A DNA stretch of 64,000 nucleotides from Gloeobacter kilaueensis JS1. Lineage in GTDB: Bacteria; Cyanobacteriota; Cyanobacteriia; Gloeobacterales; Gloeobacteraceae. The notes under the pieces are model-generated. The model had not been told where the DNA came from. It worked only from the letters and a program-made list of their open reading frames with translations, and did no database searches. Positions 26,224-35,180 of the stretch are shown piece by piece. The translations under genes were made by a program, and so were the position numbers. Within the stretch, counting starts at the first letter, position 1, and the number at the start of each line of letters is the position of its first letter. The stretch is taken from NCBI RefSeq assembly GCF_000484535.1, contig NC_022600.1, positions 248,001 to 312,000 on the forward strand, in the 5' to 3' direction.

Positions 26224-28599
26224 ATGAAACGTCTCAAGCAGCTGTGGAGCCTGGGGTTCCTGGCAGCGACTGTCAGTCTGGCAGCCACACTTGCAGCCGG
26301 ACCGGTTCTTGCCGGTACCGACGACGACACCCAAAAGAATAATGTCGCCCCGGTGCTCGGCACCCCGCCATTTTCGGACAATCCGACCAACGCCAGTCCG
26401 ACGGTGGGCCTGCGCATCTTCCCGCCCACCAACACGACGCTCATCAAGGGCCAGCGCTTCGATCTGCGCGTCGAGACCCAGGTGCCTTCCACCAACGGTG
26501 CGGCCCCTGTCCTCAAGAGCCTGACGATCAACGGCATCGAGGCGAGTGGTGCCTTTAATCGGCGAATCACAGCCCAGGGCCTGGGCCTTGAGAGCGGTAC
26601 CCCCTCGGTGGCTGGTCTTTATGGAGCCTCGGTGCGCAACCTCGCTTTGCCGATAGCGGGAACTTACGTCGTCAAGGCTGTTGTGACCGTGGACGGCGTC
26701 GATTACACGATCTCCAACCAGTACACCGTCAGTCCGTTTTCTCTCAAGCCAGGGATCAAGCACGTCGTCTTCTTCCTGGGCGATGCGATGGGCCTGCCGA
26801 TTCGCTCCGCCGCCCGGATTCAGGGCAAGGGCATCTTCGAGGGCCGGGCAAAGGGACGGCTGAACATGGACACGATGGACACCTACGGCCTGGTTTCCAC
26901 CGCTTCGTTTGACAGCGTGATCACCGACTCTGCGCCGGGGATGACCAGCTACGTGAGCGGCATGAAGCAGTCCAACAATGCGCTCAACGTCTCGGTAGAC
27001 AACACCCCTGAAAATAACCTCGACAACCCGCGCATCGAGACGCTCTGGGAATACATGAAGCGCAACTACGGTTGGGCGACCGGCGTCGTCTCCGACGCTT
27101 TTATCACCGATGCCACCCCAGCCGCCGAAGCAGGCCACAGTCGGGCCCGCTCGGCCCGCACGGCGATTGCCCAGCAGTTCCTCGATTACTACGTCGATAG
27201 TGCCCCGAGCGGTACTCCGGCCCAGCCTGCGACGGGCTATGTTGGCTTGAGCACCCTCACCCAGCCCCTCGATGTCATCCTCGGGGGTGGCGCGGTGGAC
27301 TGGCTGCCGGTAAACGATCCGACCTTGAGCAGCTTCTATCAGTACGCTGCCGGCAAGGGGCGCGCCGACGGTCTCAACCTGTTTAGCGTTGCTACAAGCC
27401 TCGGCTACTCCGTCGTCAAAGACAAAAATGAGCTGGCCGCTGCCCCAAACAACAAGTCCATTCTGGGCATCTTCGTCGGCGATGTTCGTCCAGGTAACGC
27501 GCTGGGCCTCGACAGTATCCCCGGCGTGCTCGATCGGCTGGTGGCGCGCGGTCAGGCGACGATCGGCGGTCGCACGGCAAGCGATCCGTCCACTGGACTC
27601 AGTGTGGCCCCACCCGTCGGTACCGGTTGTGGAGCGACGGTCCAGACCTGCTTCGCCAACATTCCATCCAAGCCCGAACTGGTCGCCAAGGCGATCGACG
27701 TGCTCAACGCCAAAAACCCGAACGGTTGGGTGCTCCTCGTCGAGCAGTCGCAGACCGACAAACTCGCCCACCCCCTCGAATACGAGCGGGTTGTCTACGA
27801 GGCGCTCGAACTCGACAACACCCTCGGTTTCGTCCTCGACGGCCAGGCAAGCGACAACCAGACCCTGACGCTCGTGAGCGCCGACCACGCCCAGCCTGAG
27901 ACGATTATCGGCATCACCGTACCCAGCGCCCTAGACGGCCTGCCCGGTTATTTCGGCAATCCGAGCGGGACGGACCCGATTACCCCCGGTGGCTGCTTCA
28001 GCAACACCCTCAGCAGCGACAGCACCAGCGGTGCCCTGACGCTCACGGTGAACGGCTCCGGCACCACCACCAAAGCCTGCGCCCTGCAGGATGCGATCGG
28101 GACTTTTAACGACGGCACCTTCCCCACCTACGTCGATGCCAACACCGACGGCTTCCCGGACGATCCGGATCCGACGGTGAAGCTGGTGCTCGACGACGGC
28201 GGTCGCCCGACCTACACCCAGGACTTTCTTACCAACCCGATTCCCCTCAGTCCGGGCGGAACCACTGCGGCGGTCCCCAACCCCAGCCGCGATCCGAACG
28301 GCCTGCTGCTCACCGGCAACATGCCGACGACGAACGTCTCGCCCATCAGCAAGAACGAGGGCAACATCGGCGTCGCTCCCCACTCCGGCGAAGATGTGGT
28401 GCTGAGCGCCAGCGGTCCGAACGCCTTCCTGTTCGGCGGCACCTACGAGAACACCGACGTGCTCGTGCGCATCGCCCAGGCCCTCTCCATCGGTACGACC
28501 AACTTCGGCAGCCGTCGTGCCCTGCTGCGCGACGCCAGCCCCAAGAATGCACCGGCGGTGAGTCCGGAGCAGCTCTTCAGCCGCTGGGAGAAAAAGTAG
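26224..28599 (+). CDS. Secreted alkaline phosphatase (PhoA superfamily)
   Basis: A signal peptide covers residues 1-30 (cleavage near VLA|G). Residues about 50-170 form a beta-rich N-terminal domain. The phosphatase core begins at VVFFLGDAMG (metal ligand D187), with the nucleophile S236 in TDSAPGMTSY. Further metal ligands are D554/H555 in SADHAQ and H720 in PHSGEDV. The 791-residue length is large for the family because of the N-terminal domain and an insert before H720. It releases phosphate from extracellular phosphomonoesters. The Pho box and -10 element upstream predict induction by phosphate limitation. Confidence 0.88.
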   Translation: MKRLKQLWSLGFLAATVSLAATLAAGPVLAGTDDDTQKNNVAPVLGTPPFSDNPTNASPTVGLRIFPPTNTTLIKGQRFDLRVETQVPSTNGAAPVLKSLTINGIEASGAFNRRITAQGLGLESGTPSVAGLYGASVRNLALPIAGTYVVKAVVTVDGVDYTISNQYTVSPFSLKPGIKHVVFFLGDAMGLPIRSAARIQGKGIFEGRAKGRLNMDTMDTYGLVSTASFDSVITDSAPGMTSYVSGMKQSNNALNVSVDNTPENNLDNPRIETLWEYMKRNYGWATGVVSDAFITDATPAAEAGHSRARSARTAIAQQFLDYYVDSAPSGTPAQPATGYVGLSTLTQPLDVILGGGAVDWLPVNDPTLSSFYQYAAGKGRADGLNLFSVATSLGYSVVKDKNELAAAPNNKSILGIFVGDVRPGNALGLDSIPGVLDRLVARGQATIGGRTASDPSTGLSVAPPVGTGCGATVQTCFANIPSKPELVAKAIDVLNAKNPNGWVLLVEQSQTDKLAHPLEYERVVYEALELDNTLGFVLDGQASDNQTLTLVSADHAQPETIIGITVPSALDGLPGYFGNPSGTDPITPGGCFSNTLSSDSTSGALTLTVNGSGTTTKACALQDAIGTFNDGTFPTYVDANTDGFPDDPDPTVKLVLDDGGRPTYTQDFLTNPIPLSPGGTTAAVPNPSRDPNGLLLTGNMPTTNVSPISKNEGNIGVAPHSGEDVVLSASGPNAFLFGGTYENTDVLVRIAQALSIGTTNFGSRRALLRDASPKNAPAVSPEQLFSRWEKK

Positions 28600-28934
28600 T
28601 GCGGGCGCACGGACTGGTGCTGGCGGGCCTGGGGCTGTTGCTGGCCCTGCCTGCCCAGGCTGAGACGGTCTACGGACGGGTCTTCGAGACGCTCCAGGGC
28701 AGTGTCTTCACCGGCGCAAAGGTGATCTTGCTGAGCAATCCGCCCCAGCAGACCACCACCGACGGCCAGGGGCAGTACTGGTTTCGGGATGTCAAACCGG
28801 GCGCTTACCTTGTCCGGCTTGTGATCGCAGGCCGGCCCGAGATCACCGGTCGGGTGATCGTCCATCGGGGTACGACAATCGCCCACCTTGATCTCAGCAA
28901 GATCGGTACCCCCGGCAGCGAGGACGAATACTGA
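28599..28934 (+). CDS. Secreted carboxypeptidase-regulatory-like domain protein
   Basis: The GTG start shares its first base with the last base of the phosphatase TAG, so the two are co-translated. A signal peptide runs to about residue 21 (PAQA). The mature protein is a single transthyretin-like beta-sandwich: VYGRVFETLQGSVFTGAKV then TTTDGQGQYWFRDVKPGAYLV. Such domains often assist secreted enzymes. A partner or stability role for the phosphatase is inferred. Confidence 0.72.
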   Translation: MRAHGLVLAGLGLLLALPAQAETVYGRVFETLQGSVFTGAKVILLSNPPQQTTTDGQGQYWFRDVKPGAYLVRLVIAGRPEITGRVIVHRGTTIAHLDLSKIGTPGSEDEY

Positions 28935-28949
28935 GCGATGCAAGCGGAC

Positions 28950-28985
28950 GCGGCGGGGCCAGTACTACCGGCCCCGCCGCTTTTT
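28950..28985 (+). terminator. Rho-independent terminator of the phosphatase operon
   Basis: A perfect 11-bp stem (GCGGCGGGGCC at 28950-28960, GGCCCCGCCGC at 28970-28980) with a 9-nt loop is followed by TTTTT. It lies 16 bp after the stop at 28934. The minus side has no U tract, so it serves the rightward operon. Confidence 0.9.
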
Positions 28986-28999
28986 GTTGGTCGAGGTAG

Positions 29000-29437
29000 C
29001 TAAAACGGGATGTCGTCGTTGTCGGGCTCCGCCACCACCGGCGGTCGCTGGGCAGGACGGGAGGCGGGGCGCGCCGCAGCAGGAGTGCCGTTGGTAACAG
29101 CAACTGGAGCGGGGCTGGCAGAACCTACGCTCGCGCCGGTTGCACCCGCGTAGATTCGGCGGGCGACCAGTTCGGTCACTTTTTCTTTGGTGCCGTCGGG
29201 CTTGTTGCGCGTCTCCGCCTGCAGCCGGCCCTCGATAATCACACCATCGCCGTGATGGAAATTTTTGCTCACTTCCTCCGCCAGATTGCCGAAGGCAATA
29301 GCCCGAATCTGGTAGTCCGCTTCCTCGGGACGGCCCGCGCTGAAACTGACGATGACAGACAGGCAGGCAAGCCCGTCCTGGGTGAAGCGCAGTTCCGGCT
29401 CAGACTGGAGGGTTCCCATCAAAGCAATGGCGTTCAT
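29000..29437 (-). CDS. ssb: Single-stranded DNA-binding protein
   Basis: Residues 1-100 form an OB fold (MNAIALMGTLQSEPELRFT, GDGVIIEGRLQAET). A Pro/Ala-rich linker and the conserved acidic tip DNDDIPF follow, which binds partner proteins. It coats single-stranded DNA in replication and repair. It follows rpsF with a 4-bp gap; the usual third gene, rpsR, is not here. Confidence 0.92.
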   Translation of the reverse strand: MNAIALMGTLQSEPELRFTQDGLACLSVIVSFSAGRPEEADYQIRAIAFGNLAEEVSKNFHHGDGVIIEGRLQAETRNKPDGTKEKVTELVARRIYAGATGASVGSASPAPVAVTNGTPAAARPASRPAQRPPVVAEPDNDDIPF

Positions 29438-29441
29438 CTGA

Positions 29442-29732
29442 TTACTCCTCTTCTCGAACAGTGAGAAACTGGATCACTTCTTCGCTGATGCGAAAGGACT
29501 TTTTCAGTTCTTCTACTGCCGCCGCTGGGGCAGTGTAGTTCATCTGAATATAGATGCCCTCTTTGCACTTTTTGAGTTCGTAGGCCAGCCGGCGCTTGCC
29601 CCGGTGCTGCGTCTCGATCTCGGTGACGCCCTGATCGTTCAGGATCGTCTGGTAGCGCGCAATTGTCTGGTCGATCGTCTCCTCCGGCAGATCGGGGCGG
29701 AGGATGTACATGGTCTCGTAGCGTCTGGACAT
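29442..29732 (-). CDS. rpsF: 30S ribosomal protein S6
   Basis: The 96-residue protein matches S6: YETMYILRPDLPEETIDQTI at the start, HRGKRRLAYELKKCKEGIYI in the middle and a short acidic C-terminus. It binds S18 in the 30S platform. GGAGCG upstream of the ATG is the ribosome-binding site. It is the first gene of the leftward rpsF-ssb operon. Confidence 0.94.
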   Translation of the reverse strand: MSRRYETMYILRPDLPEETIDQTIARYQTILNDQGVTEIETQHRGKRRLAYELKKCKEGIYIQMNYTAPAAAVEELKKSFRISEEVIQFLTVREEE

Positions 29733-29759
29733 TTTGATCGCTCCTTACGGTCAATAGTG

Positions 29760-29780
29760 GCTCCCCACCTTCTGGGGAGC
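29760..29780 (-). promoter_or_regulatory. Hairpin in the rpsF leader
   Basis: GCTCCCC (29760-29766) pairs with GGGGAGC (29774-29780) around a 7-nt loop, 27 bp upstream of the rpsF start. Bacterial rpsF leaders often carry an S6:S18-binding RNA structure. I cannot show that this hairpin has the required features, so autoregulation is only a possibility. Confidence 0.35.
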
Positions 29781-29881
29781 AAGGAACACTTTCATCACGG
29801 TAACAAAAAGCGGTCTGTGCCGCGAGAGCAGCCTGCTTAAAAGCTGGTACCGTGAGTGAGAACATTTTTTGATCGGCCTCC

Positions 29882-31387
29882 ATGAATTTATCGCTTATCC
29901 TCGATCGCCAGGTCCAGCTTCGCCCCGATGCACCGGCATTTTTAAGCGCTGAAAAGTCCCTCAGCTTTATCGAACTGGCGCGCGCAAGCGCCGCTGTGGC
30001 GGGTGGTCTGGCCGGTTTGGGAGTGATGTCCGGCGATCGTGTGGCGGTGATGCTGCCGAATGTGCTGCCCTTCCCGATCGCTGCCTTTGCGATCTGGCGG
30101 CTGGGGGCACAACTGGTGCCGGTCAACCCGCTTTTTAAGCCCCAGGAGGTCCGCCACCTGCTCGTCGATAGCGGAGCGCGGGTGCTCATCGTCCTTGAAC
30201 AACTGCTGCCTGCTTTAGGCGAACTGGTGGCCGAGTTGGGCGTGCAGGTGGTGAGCGTCGGCGGTGAGAGCGGTACACCGTTTATCCATCTTTTTGCTGC
30301 GCCGCCTCTGGCAGAGCCCGCCGCCATCCAGCCCGAGGACGTGGTGGCGGTTCTTTATACCAGCGGCACTACCGGCAGGCCCAAAGGCGCAATGCTCACC
30401 AGCCGCAACCTCGATTACGACTCCGAGGCGTGTGCCCTTACCCTCGAAATTTCCCCGGCGGACCGGCTGTACCTGGTATTGCCGCTATTTCACGCCTACG
30501 GAATGACCATCGGTCTACTCGTCTGTACCCGCAACGGCGGCAGCGTGTTCTTAGAGCCGCGCTTTGCGCCGCTCCTGGCGCTGCAGCACCTCAAGCAATT
30601 CGATTGCAGCGTGTTTTTGGGTGTGCCCGCCCTGTTTGCCGCCCTTTTAGGCGCAGAGGGCAGCTCACTGCAGGCGCTGCGCTTTTGCATCAGCGGCGGC
30701 GCGCCGCTGCCGGTATCGCTGCTGACCGCCTTTGAAGCCAAATTCCAGACGGTCATCCTCGAAGGGGACGGGCCGACCGAGTGCTCGCCGGTCACCGCCG
30801 TCAACCCTCTGCGGGGCGTGCGCAAGACCGGCTCGATCGGCCTGCCTCTGGCAGGTCAGCAGATGGCGATCCGCGACCCGGAGACAGGAGCGTTTTTGCC
30901 CGACGGCGAGGTGGGTGAAATCCTCGTGCGCGGTCCGAACGTCTTCAAGGGCTATCTCAACCTGCCCGAGGAGACTGCCGGCGTTTTCTTCGAGGACTGG
31001 TTGCGCACGGGGGATCTGGGCTACCGCGACAGCGACGGGTACTTCTACATCGTCGATCGCCTCAAGGACCTGATTATCGTCGCCGGGCTCAACGTCTATG
31101 CCCGCGAAGTAGAAGAAGTACTGCAGGCCCATCCCCAGGTGCGGATGGCCGCCGTCGTGGGCGAGTTCGACGAGTTGCGCGGCGAGGTGGTCCACGCCTT
31201 TGTCGAAGCCGTCGGCGATCAAGACTTTCCCGATGCCCAGGAGATCATCCGCTACTGCCGCGAACGGCTCGCCGATTACAAGTGCCCCCGGCGGGTAACG
31301 GTGCTCGCTGAGTTGCCGCGCTCGACCACCGGCAAAATTCTCAAGCGCGTCCTCAAAGAAGGCTTCAAGGGCCACCCGGCTACCTGA
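29882..31387 (+). CDS. AMP-dependent acyl-CoA synthetase/ligase
   Basis: The 501-residue enzyme activates a carboxylic acid with ATP and transfers it to CoA or another thiol. The P-loop is YTSGTTGRPKGAM near residue 160; EGDGPTECSP near 300 is the A5 motif. WLRTGDLGYRD and LPRSTTGKIL with the C-terminal catalytic lysine complete the set. The length and sequence are typical of long-chain fatty acid CoA ligases, but the substrate is not determined. It stands alone between rpsF and the effector gene. Confidence 0.88.
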   Translation: MNLSLILDRQVQLRPDAPAFLSAEKSLSFIELARASAAVAGGLAGLGVMSGDRVAVMLPNVLPFPIAAFAIWRLGAQLVPVNPLFKPQEVRHLLVDSGARVLIVLEQLLPALGELVAELGVQVVSVGGESGTPFIHLFAAPPLAEPAAIQPEDVVAVLYTSGTTGRPKGAMLTSRNLDYDSEACALTLEISPADRLYLVLPLFHAYGMTIGLLVCTRNGGSVFLEPRFAPLLALQHLKQFDCSVFLGVPALFAALLGAEGSSLQALRFCISGGAPLPVSLLTAFEAKFQTVILEGDGPTECSPVTAVNPLRGVRKTGSIGLPLAGQQMAIRDPETGAFLPDGEVGEILVRGPNVFKGYLNLPEETAGVFFEDWLRTGDLGYRDSDGYFYIVDRLKDLIIVAGLNVYAREVEEVLQAHPQVRMAAVVGEFDELRGEVVHAFVEAVGDQDFPDAQEIIRYCRERLADYKCPRRVTVLAELPRSTTGKILKRVLKEGFKGHPAT

Positions 31388-31499
31388 TCCTACCGCTCCA
31401 CACTGTCTATTAATAAACTCCGATTTCTTTACCTAGAATCTGGCCAATCAGTCGTGCGCGTCGCTGCTGGCGGCGTGTGGGAGTCACCAGGAGACAGCG

Positions 31500-33326
31500 A
31501 TGGGCGAAGAGCAAGAGTATTTTTCCGATGACTACGCACCCGGCGAAGAAGAGGAGTCCTACGACGGGGATGGCGAGCAAGTCGCCGATGCCAGCGGCGA
31601 CGAGGAGCCGTTGGAAGCATCTGAATCAGAGTACGCTCTGGCCGACCAACAGGGCACAGAAGAATACGATTCCGGTTCTGAAGGAGAGTTCTTCGATAGT
31701 CCGCTCACCTTTTTGCCGGACGGTGAGCAGGACAGCGACAATCCGGACGACAGCTACGGGCTTTTGACCACCTTCGATAGCGATCAAGACGACAATGGCT
31801 CTTCGTTATTGAATACCTTCGATCCGCAGACCGACGAAGGTTTCGGTAGCGCTGAGCACCCCGAAGACCAGCCCTTTAACTTGAGCCCAGCCGAGGAAGA
31901 GAATGGGTCAGAGCGAGCACCGGGCTTCAGCGAGACCCGCGACGCGGACGGCAATATCACGATCACCGGCACCGACGGCGACGACAACCTGCGCGTCAGC
32001 CAGCACACGAGCACGATCGACCTGGGCTCGATCAACCTCTTCGGCAGCGAGATCGACCTCGGTCAGATCAGCATGGTAGACGGCGTAACTGTTACCGACG
32101 GCGAAGGGCGCAGCCGCGACTACCTGGGCGACGCGGCCAACCGTCTGTCGATCCACGGCGGCGACGGCGACGACAACCTCCAAGTCGATGCCAACGTGCG
32201 CAACAACATCGGCCTTTTCGGCGATGGCGGCAACGACGTGCTCACCGGCGGTGCAGGCGACGATGTCATAAAAGGCGGCGACGGCAACGACACGATCGCC
32301 GGTGGAGCCGGGCGCGACTACATCGAAGGCAACGCCGGGGATGACAACATCTATGGCAACGAGGGCAACGACATCATCTACGGTGGCCGGGGCAACGACA
32401 ACCTCAACGGCAACGAAGGGGACGACTACCTCGAAGGGGGCAAAGGCGACGATTTTGTTACCGGCAACGAGGGCAACGACACGGTCTCCGGCGGTCGCGG
32501 CAACGATGAACTCTGGGGAGCCGAAGGCAACGACGTGATCTACACCGGCGAGGGCAACGACCGCGCCTTCGGTTCGGCGGGCGACGATCGGATCTACGCC
32601 GGAGCGGACGACGAAGTAGATGGCGGTGCCGGTACCAACGATATTCAGCGCATCGAATTTGGCGGCGATCTCGGCACCCGGCTCAACTTCGATCGCAACG
32701 TCGATGTCGATGGTGACGCCGTTACCGACCGCCCACTTACCGACGAAGAGTACGACGAATTTCGTGACCGCGTCGAAGATGACATCGACCAGCACCGCTC
32801 CTCGCCCATGGGCCAGCAGATGCTGCGCGACTACGATGCGAGCGGCCACGACGTCACCTTCCGCCGCATCGACAACGACAACGGCTACGCCGACTGGGCC
32901 AACCGCCTCAACCCCAGTGCGCCGCAGCCCATCCTCGGGCCGAACGGCGAACTTGGCACCGGCCAGGATGTGACAATTGGCTACAACCCCAGCTTCGCCC
33001 CGATCCTCTCCGGCAAAGAAGAAACCCCCAACGAGGTGCTGCACCACGAGATGTCCCACGGCTGGGACATGCTGCGGGGAATGCTCCAGCGCGGCACTTA
33101 CACGGGCAGCGACGAGGCGCAACCGGTGCCCAACTCCGAACGCCAGGCAGTGGGTTTACCTCACACCGGACCGGCCTTCGACAACGACCTCAACCCCTCC
33201 ACGCCGCCCCAGAACGGCAACCCGGACTACGCCACCGAGCGCGGTTACAGTCAGGAATTGGGCCGCAGCCTGCGGCCCAGCTACAGCGGCAGCTTCGAGG
33301 CGAACGGCCCCGGTCCTAGCCGCTAG
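31500..33326 (+). CDS. Acidic-leader RTX protein with M91-type metallopeptidase domain
   Basis: The ATG follows AGGAGA by 5 nt; the protein has 608 residues and no signal peptide. Residues 1-140 are strongly acidic and Ser/Tyr-rich like the leader of the protein at 1466. Residues about 150-385 contain an ITGTDGDDNL start and about 14 GGxGxDxxx calcium-binding RTX nonapeptides. Residues 400-608 resemble peptidase M91 (NleD-like): the zinc motif is in VLHHEMSHGWD near residue 515, with a downstream NSERQAVGLPHTG segment. M91 enzymes are effector proteases. Export by type I or contractile systems is possible, but no export genes are nearby. Confidence 0.82.
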   Translation: MGEEQEYFSDDYAPGEEEESYDGDGEQVADASGDEEPLEASESEYALADQQGTEEYDSGSEGEFFDSPLTFLPDGEQDSDNPDDSYGLLTTFDSDQDDNGSSLLNTFDPQTDEGFGSAEHPEDQPFNLSPAEEENGSERAPGFSETRDADGNITITGTDGDDNLRVSQHTSTIDLGSINLFGSEIDLGQISMVDGVTVTDGEGRSRDYLGDAANRLSIHGGDGDDNLQVDANVRNNIGLFGDGGNDVLTGGAGDDVIKGGDGNDTIAGGAGRDYIEGNAGDDNIYGNEGNDIIYGGRGNDNLNGNEGDDYLEGGKGDDFVTGNEGNDTVSGGRGNDELWGAEGNDVIYTGEGNDRAFGSAGDDRIYAGADDEVDGGAGTNDIQRIEFGGDLGTRLNFDRNVDVDGDAVTDRPLTDEEYDEFRDRVEDDIDQHRSSPMGQQMLRDYDASGHDVTFRRIDNDNGYADWANRLNPSAPQPILGPNGELGTGQDVTIGYNPSFAPILSGKEETPNEVLHHEMSHGWDMLRGMLQRGTYTGSDEAQPVPNSERQAVGLPHTGPAFDNDLNPSTPPQNGNPDYATERGYSQELGRSLRPSYSGSFEANGPGPSR

Positions 33327-33334
33327 TTGCCAAT

Positions 33335-33382
33335 AGCAGGCGGTCAGGACTGAGCGGAGGAAGCTGGCCGCCTGCTGTCTGT
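33335..33382 (+). terminator. Terminator-like hairpin after the RTX gene
   Basis: AGCAGGCGG (33335-33343) pairs with CCGCCTGCT (33368-33376) across a 24-nt loop, followed by GTCTGTTT. The U tract is weak and the loop long, so this may be an imperfect terminator or a processed spacer. Confidence 0.45.
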
Positions 33383-33399
33383 TTCAGGAGAAACCTTCG

Positions 33400-34029
33400 A
33401 TGCGATCGTTCTGCTTCAGCAGCATCGCCGCCCTGCTCACCCTTTGCTGCAGCCCGGCGATGAGTCATTCCAAGCCATTCAGGAGTTTTCAGATGAACGA
33501 ACAAGCCCTTGCTCCGAAGCTGGATCTACAGCTGAGTGTCCGCAAGGAGGGCAATCAGGTGGTGCTGGGCTACCACTTTACCAACGGCGACGAGCAGCCG
33601 GTCGTGCTCGTCAACTTCGTCGCCGAGGCAGGGCTGACCCCTGAGACGGACCTGCAACCGGTCTACGTCGAGCCACAAGCAAAGGGACTGGTGACGGTGA
33701 GCCAGCGTGCCCTCGAAGAACCGCAACCGCCCCTCTCGATTCGGCCCCTGCACAGCTACCTGCTGGTTCCAGCCGCAAAAAGCCACGATGTCGAGTTGCG
33801 CCTCGCCCTGCCGCTGGCGCGCCGCGCTCCCCGGCTGGGCGAGGTGGCCAGAGCGATTTCGCCTGCTCCCACCCGCCTGCAGCTGTGTCTGGGAACGGTT
33901 CCCCTCGCTGCGCTTGGAACGGGCCTTGCCCAGCAACTGGTCGCCGGTGAGCTGAAGATCGCCCCCATCAGCCCTACCCTCGCCCAAAAACAGCACCGCG
34001 TCTGCAGCAACACGGTGGCCATCGATTAA
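33400..34029 (+). CDS. Secreted hypothetical protein (209 aa)
   Basis: The signal peptide covers residues 1-22 (LLTLCCSPAMS), and a cysteine pair near residue 16 might allow lipid attachment. The mature part is beta-rich with a C-terminal LQLCLGTVPL strand and Cys near residue 203. No family is recognised. It precedes the CpeT-like gene by 68 bp. Confidence 0.65.
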   Translation: MRSFCFSSIAALLTLCCSPAMSHSKPFRSFQMNEQALAPKLDLQLSVRKEGNQVVLGYHFTNGDEQPVVLVNFVAEAGLTPETDLQPVYVEPQAKGLVTVSQRALEEPQPPLSIRPLHSYLLVPAAKSHDVELRLALPLARRAPRLGEVARAISPAPTRLQLCLGTVPLAALGTGLAQQLVAGELKIAPISPTLAQKQHRVCSNTVAID

Positions 34030-34096
34030 CGCCGACAGAAGCGCTTGCTTTCGAGATGTTATCCTCTGGCAAGAAAAAGCGTTTGGGAGCGGGTCC

Positions 34097-34738
34097 ATGC
34101 AGGTTGCAAGAGCGTTGGTGCCGGTGCTGGCCGGTTTGCTCGCAGGCGGTGCAGTCTCTGCCGCACCAGTGCCGGTCGCTGGGCAGGTCAAAGAGGTGGC
34201 GGAGCGGCTGACGGGGATCATGGCGACGACGCAGCAGTCGCTCGCCGATCCCAAGCGGCCAGACGTGCGGATGACGACCTGTGGGGTGAGCCTGAGTGGC
34301 GCTGCTCCGTCGGCGATCTATCTCTACCAGGAGCAGGCGATGTCGAAGGAACTGGGGGATCCCTATCGGCAGCGCCTGCTGCGCATCGCCCCCAGCCCGG
34401 ATGGCCAGGCGGTCGAATCGGCGGGCTTCAAACTGGTCGATCAAAAGGCTTTCAGCGGTTTTTGCAACAAACCTCCTGCCGAGCGGCTCGTGCCCCAGGC
34501 CGCCCTCGATACTGCCCCTACCTGTGTGGTGCTTATCCAGCCAGAAGGAGAGAACTATCGAGGCAAAACCCCCGGCGACGGTTGTCCGACCAGAGTGCGG
34601 GGAGCCGAGCGGATCACCAACGAGATCGTGCTCTACAAAGACGGCATGGATACCCAGGATCGCGGTTTCGATGCCCAGGGCCATCAAGTCTGGGGGGCAA
34701 AAGAACAGCCCTACCAGTTCCGGAGGCTCACTCCCTGA
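34097..34738 (+). CDS. CpcT/CpeT-family protein with signal peptide
   Basis: The CpcT/CpeT pattern is clear: AERLTGIMATTQQSLADP, SAIYLYQEQAMSK, PYRQRLLRI, LDTAPTCVVLIQPEGENYRG and DTQDRGFDAQGHQVWGAKEQ. Family members attach phycobilins to phycobiliproteins or serve as lyases. This one starts with a 22-residue signal peptide (GGAVSAAP), which cytoplasmic lyases lack. A periplasmic role unrelated to phycobilisome assembly is therefore possible. Length is 213 residues. Confidence 0.78.
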   Translation: MQVARALVPVLAGLLAGGAVSAAPVPVAGQVKEVAERLTGIMATTQQSLADPKRPDVRMTTCGVSLSGAAPSAIYLYQEQAMSKELGDPYRQRLLRIAPSPDGQAVESAGFKLVDQKAFSGFCNKPPAERLVPQAALDTAPTCVVLIQPEGENYRGKTPGDGCPTRVRGAERITNEIVLYKDGMDTQDRGFDAQGHQVWGAKEQPYQFRRLTP

Positions 34739-34814
34739 ACCAATCAGAAAGAACGCAGCGCAAGCCGCTCTCTATACTGGATACTGAAACGACCTGTCTT
34801 TGAGGACACGGCCT

Positions 34815-35171
34815 ATGGTTTCCGAGCACAACAGCCTCCCACAGGACAGCGCCAACGGCAGTCCTGCCCCAGGCTCGGAGGAGCAAAAAGCGTCGGTCCA
34901 GCAGCGCATCGACCAGGCAATCCACGAGGCGGCCCGCAAACTTGAGCAGACGGCTGAGCAGTTCGAGCGCATCGGCTCCCAGGGCAGCCGCGCCAGCGAA
35001 TATTCGCAAAAAGTGGCTTCCCAGCTTCGGTCTGGAGCGCGCCTTCTTGAGGGCACCCAGACGGAGAGCCTGCTGGATGAGACCCGCACCCTGGTACGCC
35101 GCCACCCGATGGCCAGCCTGGGCGTTGCCTTTGGCGTGGGCTTCGTCGTCGCCCGGCTGCTCAGGCGCTAG
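34815..35171 (+). CDS. DUF883/YqjD-type membrane-anchored protein
   Basis: ATG 34815 lies 8 nt after GAGGA. The 118-residue protein has a disordered N-terminus, a long charged coiled-coil helix (residues 25-85) and a short C-terminal membrane anchor MASLGVAFGVGFVVARLL. This is the layout of the DUF883/ElaB-YqjD family, which associates with membranes under stress. It leads a three-gene set with the next two genes. Confidence 0.75.
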   Translation: MVSEHNSLPQDSANGSPAPGSEEQKASVQQRIDQAIHEAARKLEQTAEQFERIGSQGSRASEYSQKVASQLRSGARLLEGTQTESLLDETRTLVRRHPMASLGVAFGVGFVVARLLRR

Positions 35172-35180
35172 GAGGCAGCC

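Noticed and set aside
26209..27888. 559-codon leftward open frame opposite the alkaline phosphatase
   Set aside because: It is antisense to a strongly supported phosphatase gene, is rich in Arg/Gly/Asp from GC-rich codons, and has no domain or ribosome-binding site.
31908..33122. 404-codon leftward open frame opposite the RTX gene
   Set aside because: Its Val/Ala-rich pattern mirrors the GGxGxD repeats of the real gene on the other strand.
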